A stretch of 64,000 nucleotides of DNA from Geodermatophilus ruber (GTDB taxonomy: Bacteria; Actinomycetota; Actinomycetes; Mycobacteriales; Geodermatophilaceae): the NCBI RefSeq assembly GCF_900114385.1, contig NZ_FOSW01000009.1, forward strand, positions 158,871 to 222,870, in the 5' to 3' direction. The notes beneath the pieces are model-generated. The model ran no database searches, had not been told where the DNA came from, and saw nothing but the letters and a program-made list of their open reading frames with translations. The position numbers and the translations under genes are program-made. Shown here one piece after another: positions 29,422 through 37,801 of this stretch (the stretch's first letter is position 1; every line of letters begins with the position of its first letter).

Positions 29422-30956
29422 CGGTGCCGCCCGTGCACGAGACCCATGACGCGCGCGAGCGCGTCGGCGGCCGCAGCGGGCCGCCGGAAGCTCATCAGGT
29501 TCACCGGCAGCGGCACCCGCTGGCGGGTGATGGCCTTGGCGCGGGTGAACTCCTTGAGCCCGTCCTCGCCGTGGATCCGGCCGAAGCCGCTCTCGCCCAC
29601 GCCCCCGAAGGGCAGCGCCGGCACCGAGGCGAAGGTGAGCACCGAGTTCACCGAGGTCATTCCGCTGCGCATGCGGCGGGCCAGGTCCATCGCCCGCTCC
29701 CTGGACCGGGAGAACACCGCCCCGGCCAGCCCGTGCGGGTTGGCGTTGGTGCGGGCGAGGGCCTCCTCGGCGTCGCGCACCCGGCTGATGGTCAGCGTCG
29801 GCCCGAAGGTCTCCTCGCGCACCGCGGCGGAGGTCTCCGGGACGTCGAGCAGCACGGTGGGGGCCACGTACCGGCCCTCCACGGTGCCGCCGGCGAGCAC
29901 GCGGCCACCGGAGGCGACGGCGTCCGCCACGTGCCGGCGGACGACGTCGGCCTGGGACGGCATGGTCATCGGCCCGTAGGTGGCCGCGTCGTCGGACCCC
30001 GCCCGCAGCTCCCGCACCCGCTCGGTCACCTCGGTGACGAACCGGTCGTAGACCGCGCCGGTCGCGTAGACCCGCTCGATGCCGATGCAGGTCTGCCCGG
30101 CGTTGCTCATCGCGCCCCACACGGCGGCGTCGGCGGCGGCGGCCACGTCGGCGTCGTCGTCGACGATCATCGCGTCCTTGCCGCCGAGTTCCATGAGCAC
30201 CGGGGTGAGCGTCTCGGCGCAGGCGGCCATGACCCGGCGCCCGGTCGGGGCCGAGCCGGTGAAGGCCAGCTTGCCGACGCCCGCGCGGCACAGCGCGGCA
30301 CCGGTGTCACCGAAGCCGGTGACGACCTGGAAGGCGTCGACGGCGTCGGGGACGGCGGCCCGCCACGCGGCGGCCAGCCACGCACCGACGGCCGGTGTGT
30401 GCTCCGAGGGCTTGAAGACGACGGCGTTGCCGGCGGCCAGCGCGTAGGCGATCGAGCCCATCGGCGTGAACACCGGGTAGTTCCACGGGCCGATCACGCC
30501 GATCACGCCCAGCGGCTGGTACTCGAGGTAGGCGGCGTGGTTGGCCGCCAGCATCCCGGCGGACACCTTGCGCGGGCCCAGCGTCTTGCGCGCGTGCGCG
30601 CCGGCCCAGGCGAGGTGGTCGATGGCGAGGGTGATCTCGAGGATCGCGTCGGCGTGCGGCTTGCCGTTCTCGCGGTGCACGAGGTCGGCCAGCTCGTGCA
30701 TCCGCCGGGCCAGGTAGCCGCGGTAGGCGTTCAGCCGCTGCCTGCGCCCGTCGAAGCCCAGCGCGGCCCAGGCCACGGCGGCCGGGCGGGCGTGCTCGAC
30801 GGTGGCACGCACCGCCTCGGCGTCGTGCACGGGGAAGACGCCGACGACCGCGCCGGTGGCGGGGTCGGTCGACTCGAAGGTCTCGGTGGTCGCGTGCCGG
30901 TCCACGGTGCCGGCGGCGGCCCCGGTGACGGTGTCCATCTGCTCGGCGAGCGTCAT
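29418..30956 (-). CDS. Aldehyde dehydrogenase
   Basis: A 512-residue NAD(P)-dependent aldehyde dehydrogenase with Glu256 (MELGGKD) and catalytic Cys290 (SNAGQTCIGIERV). The IGVIGPWNYP loop and FGGVGESGFGRIHG ending resemble coniferyl/succinate-semialdehyde-type enzymes of the class 3 group. It should oxidise an aldehyde, probably the product of the overlapping GMC oxidoreductase, to a carboxylic acid. ATG at 30956 has no good ribosome-binding site; Met7 is an alternative. It is followed by the GMC gene with a 4-base overlap and preceded, 47 bases away, by the CoA ligase gene on the same strand. Confidence 0.88.
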   Translation of the reverse strand: MTLAEQMDTVTGAAAGTVDRHATTETFESTDPATGAVVGVFPVHDAEAVRATVEHARPAAVAWAALGFDGRRQRLNAYRGYLARRMHELADLVHRENGKPHADAILEITLAIDHLAWAGAHARKTLGPRKVSAGMLAANHAAYLEYQPLGVIGVIGPWNYPVFTPMGSIAYALAAGNAVVFKPSEHTPAVGAWLAAAWRAAVPDAVDAFQVVTGFGDTGAALCRAGVGKLAFTGSAPTGRRVMAACAETLTPVLMELGGKDAMIVDDDADVAAAADAAVWGAMSNAGQTCIGIERVYATGAVYDRFVTEVTERVRELRAGSDDAATYGPMTMPSQADVVRRHVADAVASGGRVLAGGTVEGRYVAPTVLLDVPETSAAVREETFGPTLTISRVRDAEEALARTNANPHGLAGAVFSRSRERAMDLARRMRSGMTSVNSVLTFASVPALPFGGVGESGFGRIHGEDGLKEFTRAKAITRQRVPLPVNLMSFRRPAAAADALARVMGLVHGRHR

Positions 30957-31003
30957 GGTGACGCAGGTTACCCACCGGTAGCCGGGGCCGCCCGCGCTGG
31001 CGG

Positions 31004-32620
31004 TCAGCCCTCCCCGCGTGCCACCCGCCCGGCCCAGGAGAGGTCGGCCTTGCCGACGGGGGAGCGCCGCACCTCCGGCACGAACACGACCTCGCGCGGG
31101 CGCTTGTAGTCGGCCAGCTCCGCGCCGACCGCCGCGCGCACGTCCTCGACGGTGAGCCGGGCGCCCGCGGCCAGGGCGACGACGGCGGTGATCCGCTGGC
31201 CGAACCGCTCGTCGGGCACGCCCACCACGACCGCGTCGCGCACCGCGGGGTGGCGGAGGATCACCTCCTCGACCTCCTCGGGCTGCACCTTCTCCCCGCC
31301 GGTGTTGACGACCCGGCTGCCGCGGCCGCGGAAGACCAGCGTGCCGTCGTCCTCCAGGGTGGCCAGGTCGCCGGGCACCGAGTAGCGGACTCCGTCGACG
31401 TCGCGGAACGTCGCGCTGCTGGCCGCGGCGTCACCGGAGTAGTGCACCTCGGCCGGGGCGGGGGCGGCGAGCACGCCGACCCGGCCGGAGCCCGGCTCGA
31501 CGTCGCGCCCCTCCTCGTCGAGCAGCCGCGCGCCGGGCGCCAGCACGAACCGCGAGGTGGGGGCCACCTCCCCGCGGCGGGTCAGCGACATGGCGTACGG
31601 GCCGCCCTCGGAGGCGACGACCACGTCGGTGATGTCGACGTCGGCGTGCCGCAGCAGGGCCGCCTTGCTCTCGGCGCTGAACACGGCGCCGACCGACACC
31701 ACCCGGCGCAGGCTCGACAGGTCGTGCGGCCGCCCGGCCGCCGCGGCGGCGTCGAGCGCGGTGACCAGGGGGCGGGCGAAGACGTCGCCGACGATGACCA
31801 CGTCGGTCACCCGGTGGCGGGCGACGGCGGCGGCCAGCTCGTCGGGGTCGAACGACCGGGAGGTGGGGAAGACGACCCGGCCGCCGGCGACCAGCACCCC
31901 GAGGGTCGAGTAGATGCCGGTGCCGTGCATGAGCGGGGTCGGGGTGAACAGGACCAGCCGGTCGGGCTCGGCGCGGGACTCGCGGACCCGCTCGGCCAGC
32001 TCCCCGAGGGTCCGGGGCGCGGGGATGCCGAACTTCGCGAAGCCGTTGGGCACACAGCTGACGGAGAACACCGCCGACTGCCGGGAGAGGACGCCCTTGG
32101 GCCGGCCGGTCGTCCCGCCGGTGTAGAGCAGCCACTCGCCGTCCGGGCGAGTGGTGCGGGGGAGGGAGGGGCTCGCGGCGAGGACGGCCTCGAGGTCCTC
32201 GCCCACCGGGTCGGCGTCCCCGGCGGGGCCGACCCGCAGCAGCGCCCGGACGGTGGGCTGTTGCCCGGTCGCCTCGGCGACGACGGCGCCGGTGGTTGCG
32301 TCGAACACCAGGCCCGCCGCGCCGGAGTCGGTCAGCACGTGCAGCAGTTCCGCGGCGCGGTACCGGTAGTTGACGTTGAACGGCACCGCGCCCAGCTTGC
32401 AGACGGCGAACACCGTCTCGACGTACTCCGCGCTGCTCCACAACCCGACGCCGACCCGCGACCCCGCCCGCACCCCGCGCTCGGACAGTGCGGCGGCGAG
32501 GCGGGCGGCGCGGTCGTCGAGCTCGGCCCAGGTGCGCACGCGGTCGCCCTGCACGACGGCGACAGCGTCGCCCATCGCGTCGGCCACGGTCTCGAGGATC
32601 GTCGCCAGGTTTTCCTCCAT
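31004..32620 (-). CDS. Acyl-CoA synthetase (AMP-forming), copy 1
   Basis: A 538-residue ANL-superfamily ligase. The P-loop-like motif LLYTGGTTGRPKGVLSR binds ATP; SVPGDLATLEDDGTLVFRGR holds the hinge Asp region, and SPVGKADL carries the C-terminal catalytic Lys. It converts a carboxylic acid to its CoA thioester with ATP. It is clearly paralogous to the ligase at 35667-37280 (shared NVNYRYR, PLMHGTGIYST/PLMHATGMYTT). The two lie on either side of the PaaX regulator. The gene heads a leftward unit with aldehyde dehydrogenase and GMC oxidoreductase, which suggests it activates the acid they make. Confidence 0.88.
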   Translation of the reverse strand: MEENLATILETVADAMGDAVAVVQGDRVRTWAELDDRAARLAAALSERGVRAGSRVGVGLWSSAEYVETVFAVCKLGAVPFNVNYRYRAAELLHVLTDSGAAGLVFDATTGAVVAEATGQQPTVRALLRVGPAGDADPVGEDLEAVLAASPSLPRTTRPDGEWLLYTGGTTGRPKGVLSRQSAVFSVSCVPNGFAKFGIPAPRTLGELAERVRESRAEPDRLVLFTPTPLMHGTGIYSTLGVLVAGGRVVFPTSRSFDPDELAAAVARHRVTDVVIVGDVFARPLVTALDAAAAAGRPHDLSSLRRVVSVGAVFSAESKAALLRHADVDITDVVVASEGGPYAMSLTRRGEVAPTSRFVLAPGARLLDEEGRDVEPGSGRVGVLAAPAPAEVHYSGDAAASSATFRDVDGVRYSVPGDLATLEDDGTLVFRGRGSRVVNTGGEKVQPEEVEEVILRHPAVRDAVVVGVPDERFGQRITAVVALAAGARLTVEDVRAAVGAELADYKRPREVVFVPEVRRSPVGKADLSWAGRVARGEG

Positions 32621-32778
32621 GAGAGGCACACTACTGGCGTTCGTCACCGATCTGCGTATCTTGATCTCTACGTCCCCGCGGGCGGGAGGCCCTCCTGCCC
32701 GCCCGGCGGAAGGCGGGTTGCACGCGAGCGCGGACCTCACGCCGCGCCGAGGGTCCCGGAGAACGGCAGGAGTCCGCC
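32621..32778. promoter_or_regulatory. Divergent control region of the catabolic island with hairpin
   Basis: This lies between the leftward ligase and the rightward PaaX gene. The imperfect palindrome GATCTGCGTATCTTGATC (32649-32666) is AT-richer than its surroundings and is a candidate operator or promoter core (TATCTT could be a -10 box for PaaX). Downstream, GGGCGGG (32680-32686) pairs with CCCGCCC (32698-32704), extended by AGG/CCT; this hairpin lies in the PaaX leader. Confidence 0.45.
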
Positions 32779-32823
32779 ATGACGAGCAGTTCCGCACGCA
32801 CCGCGGGGAGTGCTCGGCCGTGA
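32779..32823 (+). CDS. 14-residue leader ORF overlapping the PaaX start
   Basis: ATG at 32779 has AGGAG five to six bases upstream, a stronger site than that of PaaX. It encodes MTSSSARTAGSARP and stops at TGA 32821-32823, overlapping the GTG of the regulator gene in the GTGA pattern. That geometry is typical of translational coupling, so translation of the leader could set the level of the regulator. The peptide has no amino-acid run suggesting classic attenuation. Confidence 0.5.
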   Translation: MTSSSARTAGSARP

Positions 32824-33728
32824 CCACCACCGCGTTCCCCCCGTTCGGCGACGCCGACGCCGGCGCGACCCCGGCGCCGGGGGCCGTCCCGCACGTCGAC
32901 CCCCTCGCGCCGGCGTCGGTGCGCCCGCAGACCCACGTGCTCATGTTCTGCGGCGTGCACCTCGCCGACCCCGCCGACGCCGTCCCGACCGTCGGCCTGA
33001 TCGATGCGCTCTCCCGCGTGGGCGTCGGCGAGCACGCCGCGCGCTCGACGGTCAGCCGGATGCTGCGCCGGGGCACGCTGCAGCGCCGGCGCCGCGGCAA
33101 GCGCATCTACCTCTCGCCCACGCCCGGCATCCGGGCCGCGCTGGCCGAGGGCGGCGAGCGCGCCTGGCAGTCGCCGGTCAACCGCACCTGGGACGGCCAG
33201 TGGACGCTGCTGGGCTTCTCCCTGCCGGAGAGCCGGCGCGCCGACCGGCATCTGCTGCGCTCGCGGCTGCAGTGGGCCGGCTTCGGCATGCTGCAGAACG
33301 GGCTGTGGGTGGCGCCCCGGCGGGTGGACGTCGAGGCGCTGCTGCACCAGCTGGACGTGCTGGACCACCTGAAGGTCTTCCGCGCGTCGGTCGCCGCGCC
33401 CACCCAGGTGGCGGAGCTGATCGACGACGCCTGGGACGTGCCGGCGATCGCCCGCGGGTACCAGCAGTTCCTCGACCGGTGGGACCGTCCTGACCCGCTC
33501 CCCGGCGCACCCGACGACCTCGCCCGCCAGCTGTGGCTGCTCGGCGAGTGGACCCTGCTGGCCCGTCACGATCCGGGCCTGCCGGTCGAGTACCTCCCCG
33601 CGGACTGGCCGGCCGTGCGGGCAGAGCACGTCGCCCTGCGGCTGCGCACCCGTTACGAGACCGGTGCGGCGGCCATCGCCGCCGGGCTGGTCGAGCGGCT
33701 CGACCCGCTGGACGACGAGCCGGCCTGA
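32820..33728 (+). CDS. PaaX-family transcriptional regulator
   Basis: A 302-residue PaaX-like repressor. Its N-terminal winged helix (VGEHAARSTVSRMLRRGTLQRRRRGKRIYLSPT) is followed by the middle domain (RTWDGQWTLLGFSLPESRRADRHLLRSRLQWAGFG) and C-terminal PaaX_C domain. PaaX regulates phenylacetate catabolism in E. coli by binding phenylacetyl-CoA; relatives respond to other acyl-CoA esters. Its place between two acyl-CoA ligase operons suggests it senses an acyl-CoA intermediate of this island. The start is GTG at 32820, with GGGGAG nine bases upstream, overlapping the leader ORF. Confidence 0.85.
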   Translation: MTTTAFPPFGDADAGATPAPGAVPHVDPLAPASVRPQTHVLMFCGVHLADPADAVPTVGLIDALSRVGVGEHAARSTVSRMLRRGTLQRRRRGKRIYLSPTPGIRAALAEGGERAWQSPVNRTWDGQWTLLGFSLPESRRADRHLLRSRLQWAGFGMLQNGLWVAPRRVDVEALLHQLDVLDHLKVFRASVAAPTQVAELIDDAWDVPAIARGYQQFLDRWDRPDPLPGAPDDLARQLWLLGEWTLLARHDPGLPVEYLPADWPAVRAEHVALRLRTRYETGAAAIAAGLVERLDPLDDEPA

Positions 33729-33759
33729 CCGGCGCCTTTCCGTCGACTGCGACCCAGCG

Positions 33760-33788
33760 TTGACGTTCGCCACAAAAGTGAATAACTT
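33760..33788 (+). promoter_or_regulatory. Sigma-70-type promoter of the catabolic operon
   Basis: TTGACG (33760-33765), a 17-base spacer and TAACTT (33783-33788) form a fair -35/-10 pair in the 137-base gap before the SDR gene at 33866. The same arrangement, TTGACG-N17-TACCTT, occurs before the dioxygenase operon. Confidence 0.5.
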
Positions 33789-33865
33789 GCCGGGAGGGGC
33801 AGGAGTCCCGGTGCGTCCCTCGCGCACACCTCCTGCGGCCCGGTTCCACACTCGAGAGGACTCCC

Positions 33866-34777
33866 ATGCAGCTGAACGGCAAGGTCGCCGTCGTCACCGG
33901 GGCCGGTCGCGGCCTCGGCCAGGCCTACGCCAAGGCGCTCGCCGCGGCCGGTGCCGCCGTCGTGGTCAACGACCTCGATGTCGAGCTCGCCGAGGAGACG
34001 GTCAAGGCGATCCAGAACGCCGGTGGCACCGCCGTCGCCGAGGGGTCGGCCATCGGCTCCACCGAGGCCGCCGACGCGATCGTCGCCAAGGCGGTCGAGG
34101 AGTTCGGCCGGCTGGACATCATGGTCACCAACGCCGGGGTGCTGCGGGACCGCTCGCTGCTGAAGATGGAGGACGCCGACTTCGACCTCGTCGTCCAGAC
34201 CCACCTGCGCGGCACCTTCACCTGCGGCCGCGCCGCCGCCAAGCAGTTCAAGGAGCAGGGCGGCAACGGCCGGCTCATCCTGATCGGCTCCCCGGCCGGG
34301 CAGCGGGCCAGCTTCGGGCAGACCGGCTACACCGCCTCCAAGGCCGGCATCGTCGGCCTGGTCCGCACCTGGGCCGCCGAGCTCGAGCGCAGCGGCAGCA
34401 CGGTCAACGCCGTCATCCCGGTCGCGCTGACCCGCATGGTCGCCACCATCCCCGGCATGGCCGAGCTGGTGGAGAAGGCCGACCGCGGCGAGCCGATCCC
34501 GGCCGAGGTGCGGGCCACCGGCCTGGGCACCCCCGACGACGTCGCCGGGCTCGTGGTCTTCCTCGCCTCCGACGAGGCCGCCGGCATCACCGGCCAGGCC
34601 ATCGGCGCCGGCGGCGACCGCATCGCCATCTGGTCGCACCCGAGCGAGGTCGTGGCCGAGGTGCGCGAGGGCGGGTGGAGCGCCGACGCGCTGGCCGAGG
34701 CGTTCCCGACCACCTTCCAGCCGCACCTGCAGGCGTTCAAGCCGGACACCGTCCCCGGCGTCCCCGAGGGGAAGTGA
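33866..34777 (+). CDS. SDR dehydrogenase, likely 3-hydroxyacyl-CoA type
   Basis: A 303-residue SDR with TGAGRGLG, NAGV and Ser/Tyr-x3-Lys (IGSPAGQRASFGQTGYTASK). The length, the RDRSLLKMEDADFDLVVQTHLRGTF stretch and a C-terminal extension after GQAIGAGGDRIAIW resemble the dehydrogenase domain of peroxisomal multifunctional enzyme 2 and actinobacterial steroid/acyl-CoA SDRs. It probably oxidises a 3-hydroxyacyl-CoA to the 3-ketoacyl-CoA. GAGAGG precedes the ATG. It is the first gene of the ten-gene operon and its stop nearly touches the amidohydrolase gene, whose product may act on the ketoacyl-CoA. Confidence 0.85.
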   Translation: MQLNGKVAVVTGAGRGLGQAYAKALAAAGAAVVVNDLDVELAEETVKAIQNAGGTAVAEGSAIGSTEAADAIVAKAVEEFGRLDIMVTNAGVLRDRSLLKMEDADFDLVVQTHLRGTFTCGRAAAKQFKEQGGNGRLILIGSPAGQRASFGQTGYTASKAGIVGLVRTWAAELERSGSTVNAVIPVALTRMVATIPGMAELVEKADRGEPIPAEVRATGLGTPDDVAGLVVFLASDEAAGITGQAIGAGGDRIAIWSHPSEVVAEVREGGWSADALAEAFPTTFQPHLQAFKPDTVPGVPEGK

Positions 34778-34785
34778 CCGCCGGC

Positions 34786-35670
34786 ATGGCCATCAACCTC
34801 GACGAGATCGTCGCCATCGACGTCCACACGCACGTGCACAAGTCGGTCCGCGGCGACCAGCACCGCACGGCCGGGGCCGAGGACATGGGGGAGTACTTCG
34901 GCATCGGCAAGATGCCCGAGTACTCGCTGCCGGAGCTGGCCGAGTACTACCGCGAGCGCAAGATGGCCGCGGTCGCCTTCGGCGTGGACAGCGTCTCGCA
35001 GACCGGCGAGGAGCCGGTGCCCACGAACGAGGAGGTCGCCGAGCTCGCCGCCGAGCACAGTGACGTCATCATCCCGTTCGGCAGCATCGACCCGGCCCGC
35101 GGCGCGGCCGGCGTGCGCGCGGCCCGCCGCCTGGTCACCGAGTACGGGGTCAAGGGCTTCAAGTTCCACCCGAACACCCAGGCGTTCTTCCCGAACGACC
35201 GGATGGCCTACCCGCTCTACGAGGTCATCGCCGAGCACAACCTGGTGGCGCTGTTCCACACCGGCCAGACCGGGGTGGGGGCGGGTCAGCGGGCCGGCGG
35301 CGGCATCCGGCTGAAGTACTCCAACCCGATGCACGTCGACGACGTCGCCGTCGACTTCCCCGACATGAAGATCATCCTGGCCCACCCGTCCTTCCCCTGG
35401 CAGGACGAGGCGCTGTCGGTGGCCACGCACAAGCCGCAGGTCTACATCGACCTGTCCGGCTGGTCGCCGAAGTACTTCCCGCCGCAGCTGGTGCAGTACG
35501 CCAACTCGCTGCTGAAGAACAAGGTGCTCTTCGGGTCGGACTTCCCGGTCATCACCCCCGAGCGGTGGATGAAGGACTTCGACGGCATCGCGATCAAGGA
35601 CGAGGTGCGTCCGAAGATCCTCAAGGAGAACGCCGTCAAGCTGTTCGGGCTGGACGGTTCGGGGGCGTGA
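34786..35670 (+). CDS. Amidohydrolase-2 family hydrolase (CouO/PhdC-like candidate)
   Basis: A 294-residue TIM-barrel metal enzyme. HxH is His14/His16 (IDVHTHVH), with His158 (LFHTGQTG), His200 (LAHPSFPW) and Asp252 (FGSDFPV) as the remaining metal/catalytic residues. The family includes decarboxylases and C-C hydrolases. In the p-hydroxycinnamate pathway of Rhodococcus (CouO) an amidohydrolase cleaves an aryl beta-ketoacyl-CoA; gene order SDR-amidohydrolase-CoA ligase here is like that pathway, so the same reaction is likely. That is inference from context. I start at the ATG at 34786; a GTG at 34774 overlapping the SDR stop is possible. Confidence 0.82.
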   Translation: MAINLDEIVAIDVHTHVHKSVRGDQHRTAGAEDMGEYFGIGKMPEYSLPELAEYYRERKMAAVAFGVDSVSQTGEEPVPTNEEVAELAAEHSDVIIPFGSIDPARGAAGVRAARRLVTEYGVKGFKFHPNTQAFFPNDRMAYPLYEVIAEHNLVALFHTGQTGVGAGQRAGGGIRLKYSNPMHVDDVAVDFPDMKIILAHPSFPWQDEALSVATHKPQVYIDLSGWSPKYFPPQLVQYANSLLKNKVLFGSDFPVITPERWMKDFDGIAIKDEVRPKILKENAVKLFGLDGSGA

Positions 35671-37280
35671 ACGAGAGCTTCGCGACCGTCCTGGAGACGG
35701 TCGGGGACCTCCGCCGCGACCGGCTGGCGGTCAGCCACGGGGAGCGCACCCGCACCTGGGCCGAGCTCGACGAGCGGGCCGCCCGGCTCGCCGGGCACCT
35801 CGCCGCCCAGGGCATCGGCCCGGAGTCGCGGGTGGCGGTGGCGCTCTACAACGGCATCGAGTACCTGGAGAGCGTCTTCGCGATCCTGAAGCTGCGTGCC
35901 GTGCCGCTGAACGTGAACTACCGGTACCGCCGGGACGAGATCGTGCAGCTCCTCGACGACGCGCAGGCCGAGGCCGTCGTCTTCGACGCCTCGCTGGCCG
36001 AGCGGTTCGGCGAGGCCCGGAGCGCGCTGCCGAAGCTGACCGCGCTGGTCCAGGTCGGTGCGCCGGACGAGGTCCCCGGGTGGGCGGCCGACTACGAGCA
36101 GGCCCTGGCCACCGCCGAGCCGGCGCCGCGCATCGAGCGCGGCAACGACCACTGGCTGATGTACACCGGCGGCACCACCGGCAAGCCCAAGGGCGTGCTG
36201 TCCCGGCACTCCGGGCTGTTCGCCACGTGCAGCGCCAACGGGCTGCTGCTGCTCGGCGAGCGCCTCCCGCAGTCGCTCGACGAGCTGCGGGCCACCCTGG
36301 AGCGGCTCGGCCTCGACCGCGACGCGATGGTGTGCCTGCCGGCGCCGCCGCTGATGCACGCGACCGGCATGTACACGACCTTCGGCGCGCTGCTGGCCGG
36401 GGGGCGGGTGGTCTACCTCGCGTCGAAGTCCTACGACCCCGACGAGCTCGCGGCCACGGTGCAGCGGGAGCAGGTCGACACGGTGTCGATCGTCGGCGAC
36501 GTCTTCGCCCGGCCGCTGGCCGACGCGCTCGACGCCGCCGAGGCGGCCGGCCGGCCGTACGACCTGTCCAGCCTGCGCCTGGTGATCAGCGTCGGCGTGA
36601 CCTGGAGCGCCGACGTCAAGCAGCGGCTCCTCCGGCACGCCGACATGGTCTGCCGGGACCTCGTGGCCTCCTCCGAGGGCGGTCCGTACGCCGTCCAGGA
36701 GACCCGCCGCGGCGACCCGGCCGAGACCGCCCGCTTCCAGCTCTTCCCGGGCGCGCAGGTCATCGACGAGACCGGCCGGCCGGTCGCCCCCGGCTCGGGT
36801 GAGATCGGCATGCTCGCCGCGCCGGTCGACGAGCACATCGGCTACCAGGGCGACGCCGAGGCCACCGCCAAGACCTTCCGCGAGTTCGGCGGGAAGCGGT
36901 GGGTGGTGCCCGGCGACATGGCCAGCGTCGACGCCGACGGCACGGTGGTCTTCCACGGCCGCGGCAGCCGCGTGATCAACACCGGCGGCGAGAAGGTCTA
37001 CGCCGAGGAGGTCGAGCAGGTCCTGCTCACCCACCCGGCCGTCCGGGACGCCATGGTCGTCGGCGCCCCCGACCAGCGGTGGGGTTCCCGGATCGTCGCC
37101 GTGGTCGCGCTGCGGCCCGGCGCGGAGCTCACCGACGAGGAGGCGCGGTCCTACGTCGGCGAGCGGCTGGCCGACCACAAGCGCCCCCGCGAACTGGTCG
37201 TCGTCGACGAGCTCAAGCGCAGTCCCTCGGGCAAGGCAGACCTCGGCTGGGCCCGTAGCGTCGCGCAAGCGGAGCGTTGA
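35667..37280 (+). CDS. Acyl-CoA synthetase (AMP-forming), copy 2
   Basis: A 537-residue ANL ligase: ATP site LMYTGGTTGKPKGVLSR, hinge region in VVPGDMASVDADGTVVFHGRG, catalytic Lys in SPSGKADLGW. It starts with GTG at 35667 in a GTGA overlap with the amidohydrolase gene. It activates an acid to its CoA thioester at the start of side-chain breakdown, with MaoC hydratase and SDR in the same operon. It is a paralogue of the ligase at 31004-32620; the two may act on different acids, or on acid before and after chain shortening. Confidence 0.88.
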   Translation: MNESFATVLETVGDLRRDRLAVSHGERTRTWAELDERAARLAGHLAAQGIGPESRVAVALYNGIEYLESVFAILKLRAVPLNVNYRYRRDEIVQLLDDAQAEAVVFDASLAERFGEARSALPKLTALVQVGAPDEVPGWAADYEQALATAEPAPRIERGNDHWLMYTGGTTGKPKGVLSRHSGLFATCSANGLLLLGERLPQSLDELRATLERLGLDRDAMVCLPAPPLMHATGMYTTFGALLAGGRVVYLASKSYDPDELAATVQREQVDTVSIVGDVFARPLADALDAAEAAGRPYDLSSLRLVISVGVTWSADVKQRLLRHADMVCRDLVASSEGGPYAVQETRRGDPAETARFQLFPGAQVIDETGRPVAPGSGEIGMLAAPVDEHIGYQGDAEATAKTFREFGGKRWVVPGDMASVDADGTVVFHGRGSRVINTGGEKVYAEEVEQVLLTHPAVRDAMVVGAPDQRWGSRIVAVVALRPGAELTDEEARSYVGERLADHKRPRELVVVDELKRSPSGKADLGWARSVAQAER

Positions 37281-37336
37281 GAACTCGAGCGTCGTCCAGT
37301 CCGCCCGCACATCCCTCAGAAACAAGGAGAAACCCC

Positions 37337-37801
37337 ATGGCCACCCCCATCAGCGTCGACGGCGTCGAGGGCGTCAAGAGCCTCGTCGGCAAGGAGCTCG
37401 GCCCGACCGAGTACGTCGAGATCACCCAGGACATGGTCAACCTGTTCGCCGACGCCACCGGTGACCACCAGTGGATCCACGTCGACGTGGAGCGGGCGAA
37501 GAAGGAGAGCCCCTTCGGCGGCCCGATCGCCCACGGCTACCTGACCCTCTCCCTCATCCCGCGGTTCCTGCCGCAGCTGACCCAGTTCACCGGTTTCGGC
37601 ATGGGCGTCAACTACGGCACGGAGAAGGTCCGCTTCCCCTCGCCGGTGCCGGTGGGCGCGAAGCTGCGCGCCAAGGCCGTCGTCGACGAGGTCACCGAGA
37701 TCAAGGGCGGCGTGCAGATCCAGCAGACGGTCACCTTCGAGACCGAGGGCGGCACCAAGCCGGCCTGCGTCGCCACCATCGTGGTCCGGCAGTACGTCTG
37801 A
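37337..37801 (+). CDS. MaoC-family enoyl-CoA hydratase
   Basis: A 154-residue hot-dog-fold hydratase. FADATGDHQWIHVD supplies the catalytic Asp43 and His48 and GGPIAHGYLTLSL the helix that lies over the substrate; both are signatures of (R)-specific enoyl-CoA hydratases. It adds water to an enoyl-CoA, giving the 3-hydroxyacyl-CoA for the operon's SDR. AAGGAG precedes the ATG at 37337. Its stop shares a base with the next gene (TGATG). A crotonase does this job in the Rhodococcus p-hydroxycinnamate pathway, so MaoC would be a replacement. Confidence 0.87.
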   Translation: MATPISVDGVEGVKSLVGKELGPTEYVEITQDMVNLFADATGDHQWIHVDVERAKKESPFGGPIAHGYLTLSLIPRFLPQLTQFTGFGMGVNYGTEKVRFPSPVPVGAKLRAKAVVDEVTEIKGGVQIQQTVTFETEGGTKPACVATIVVRQYV

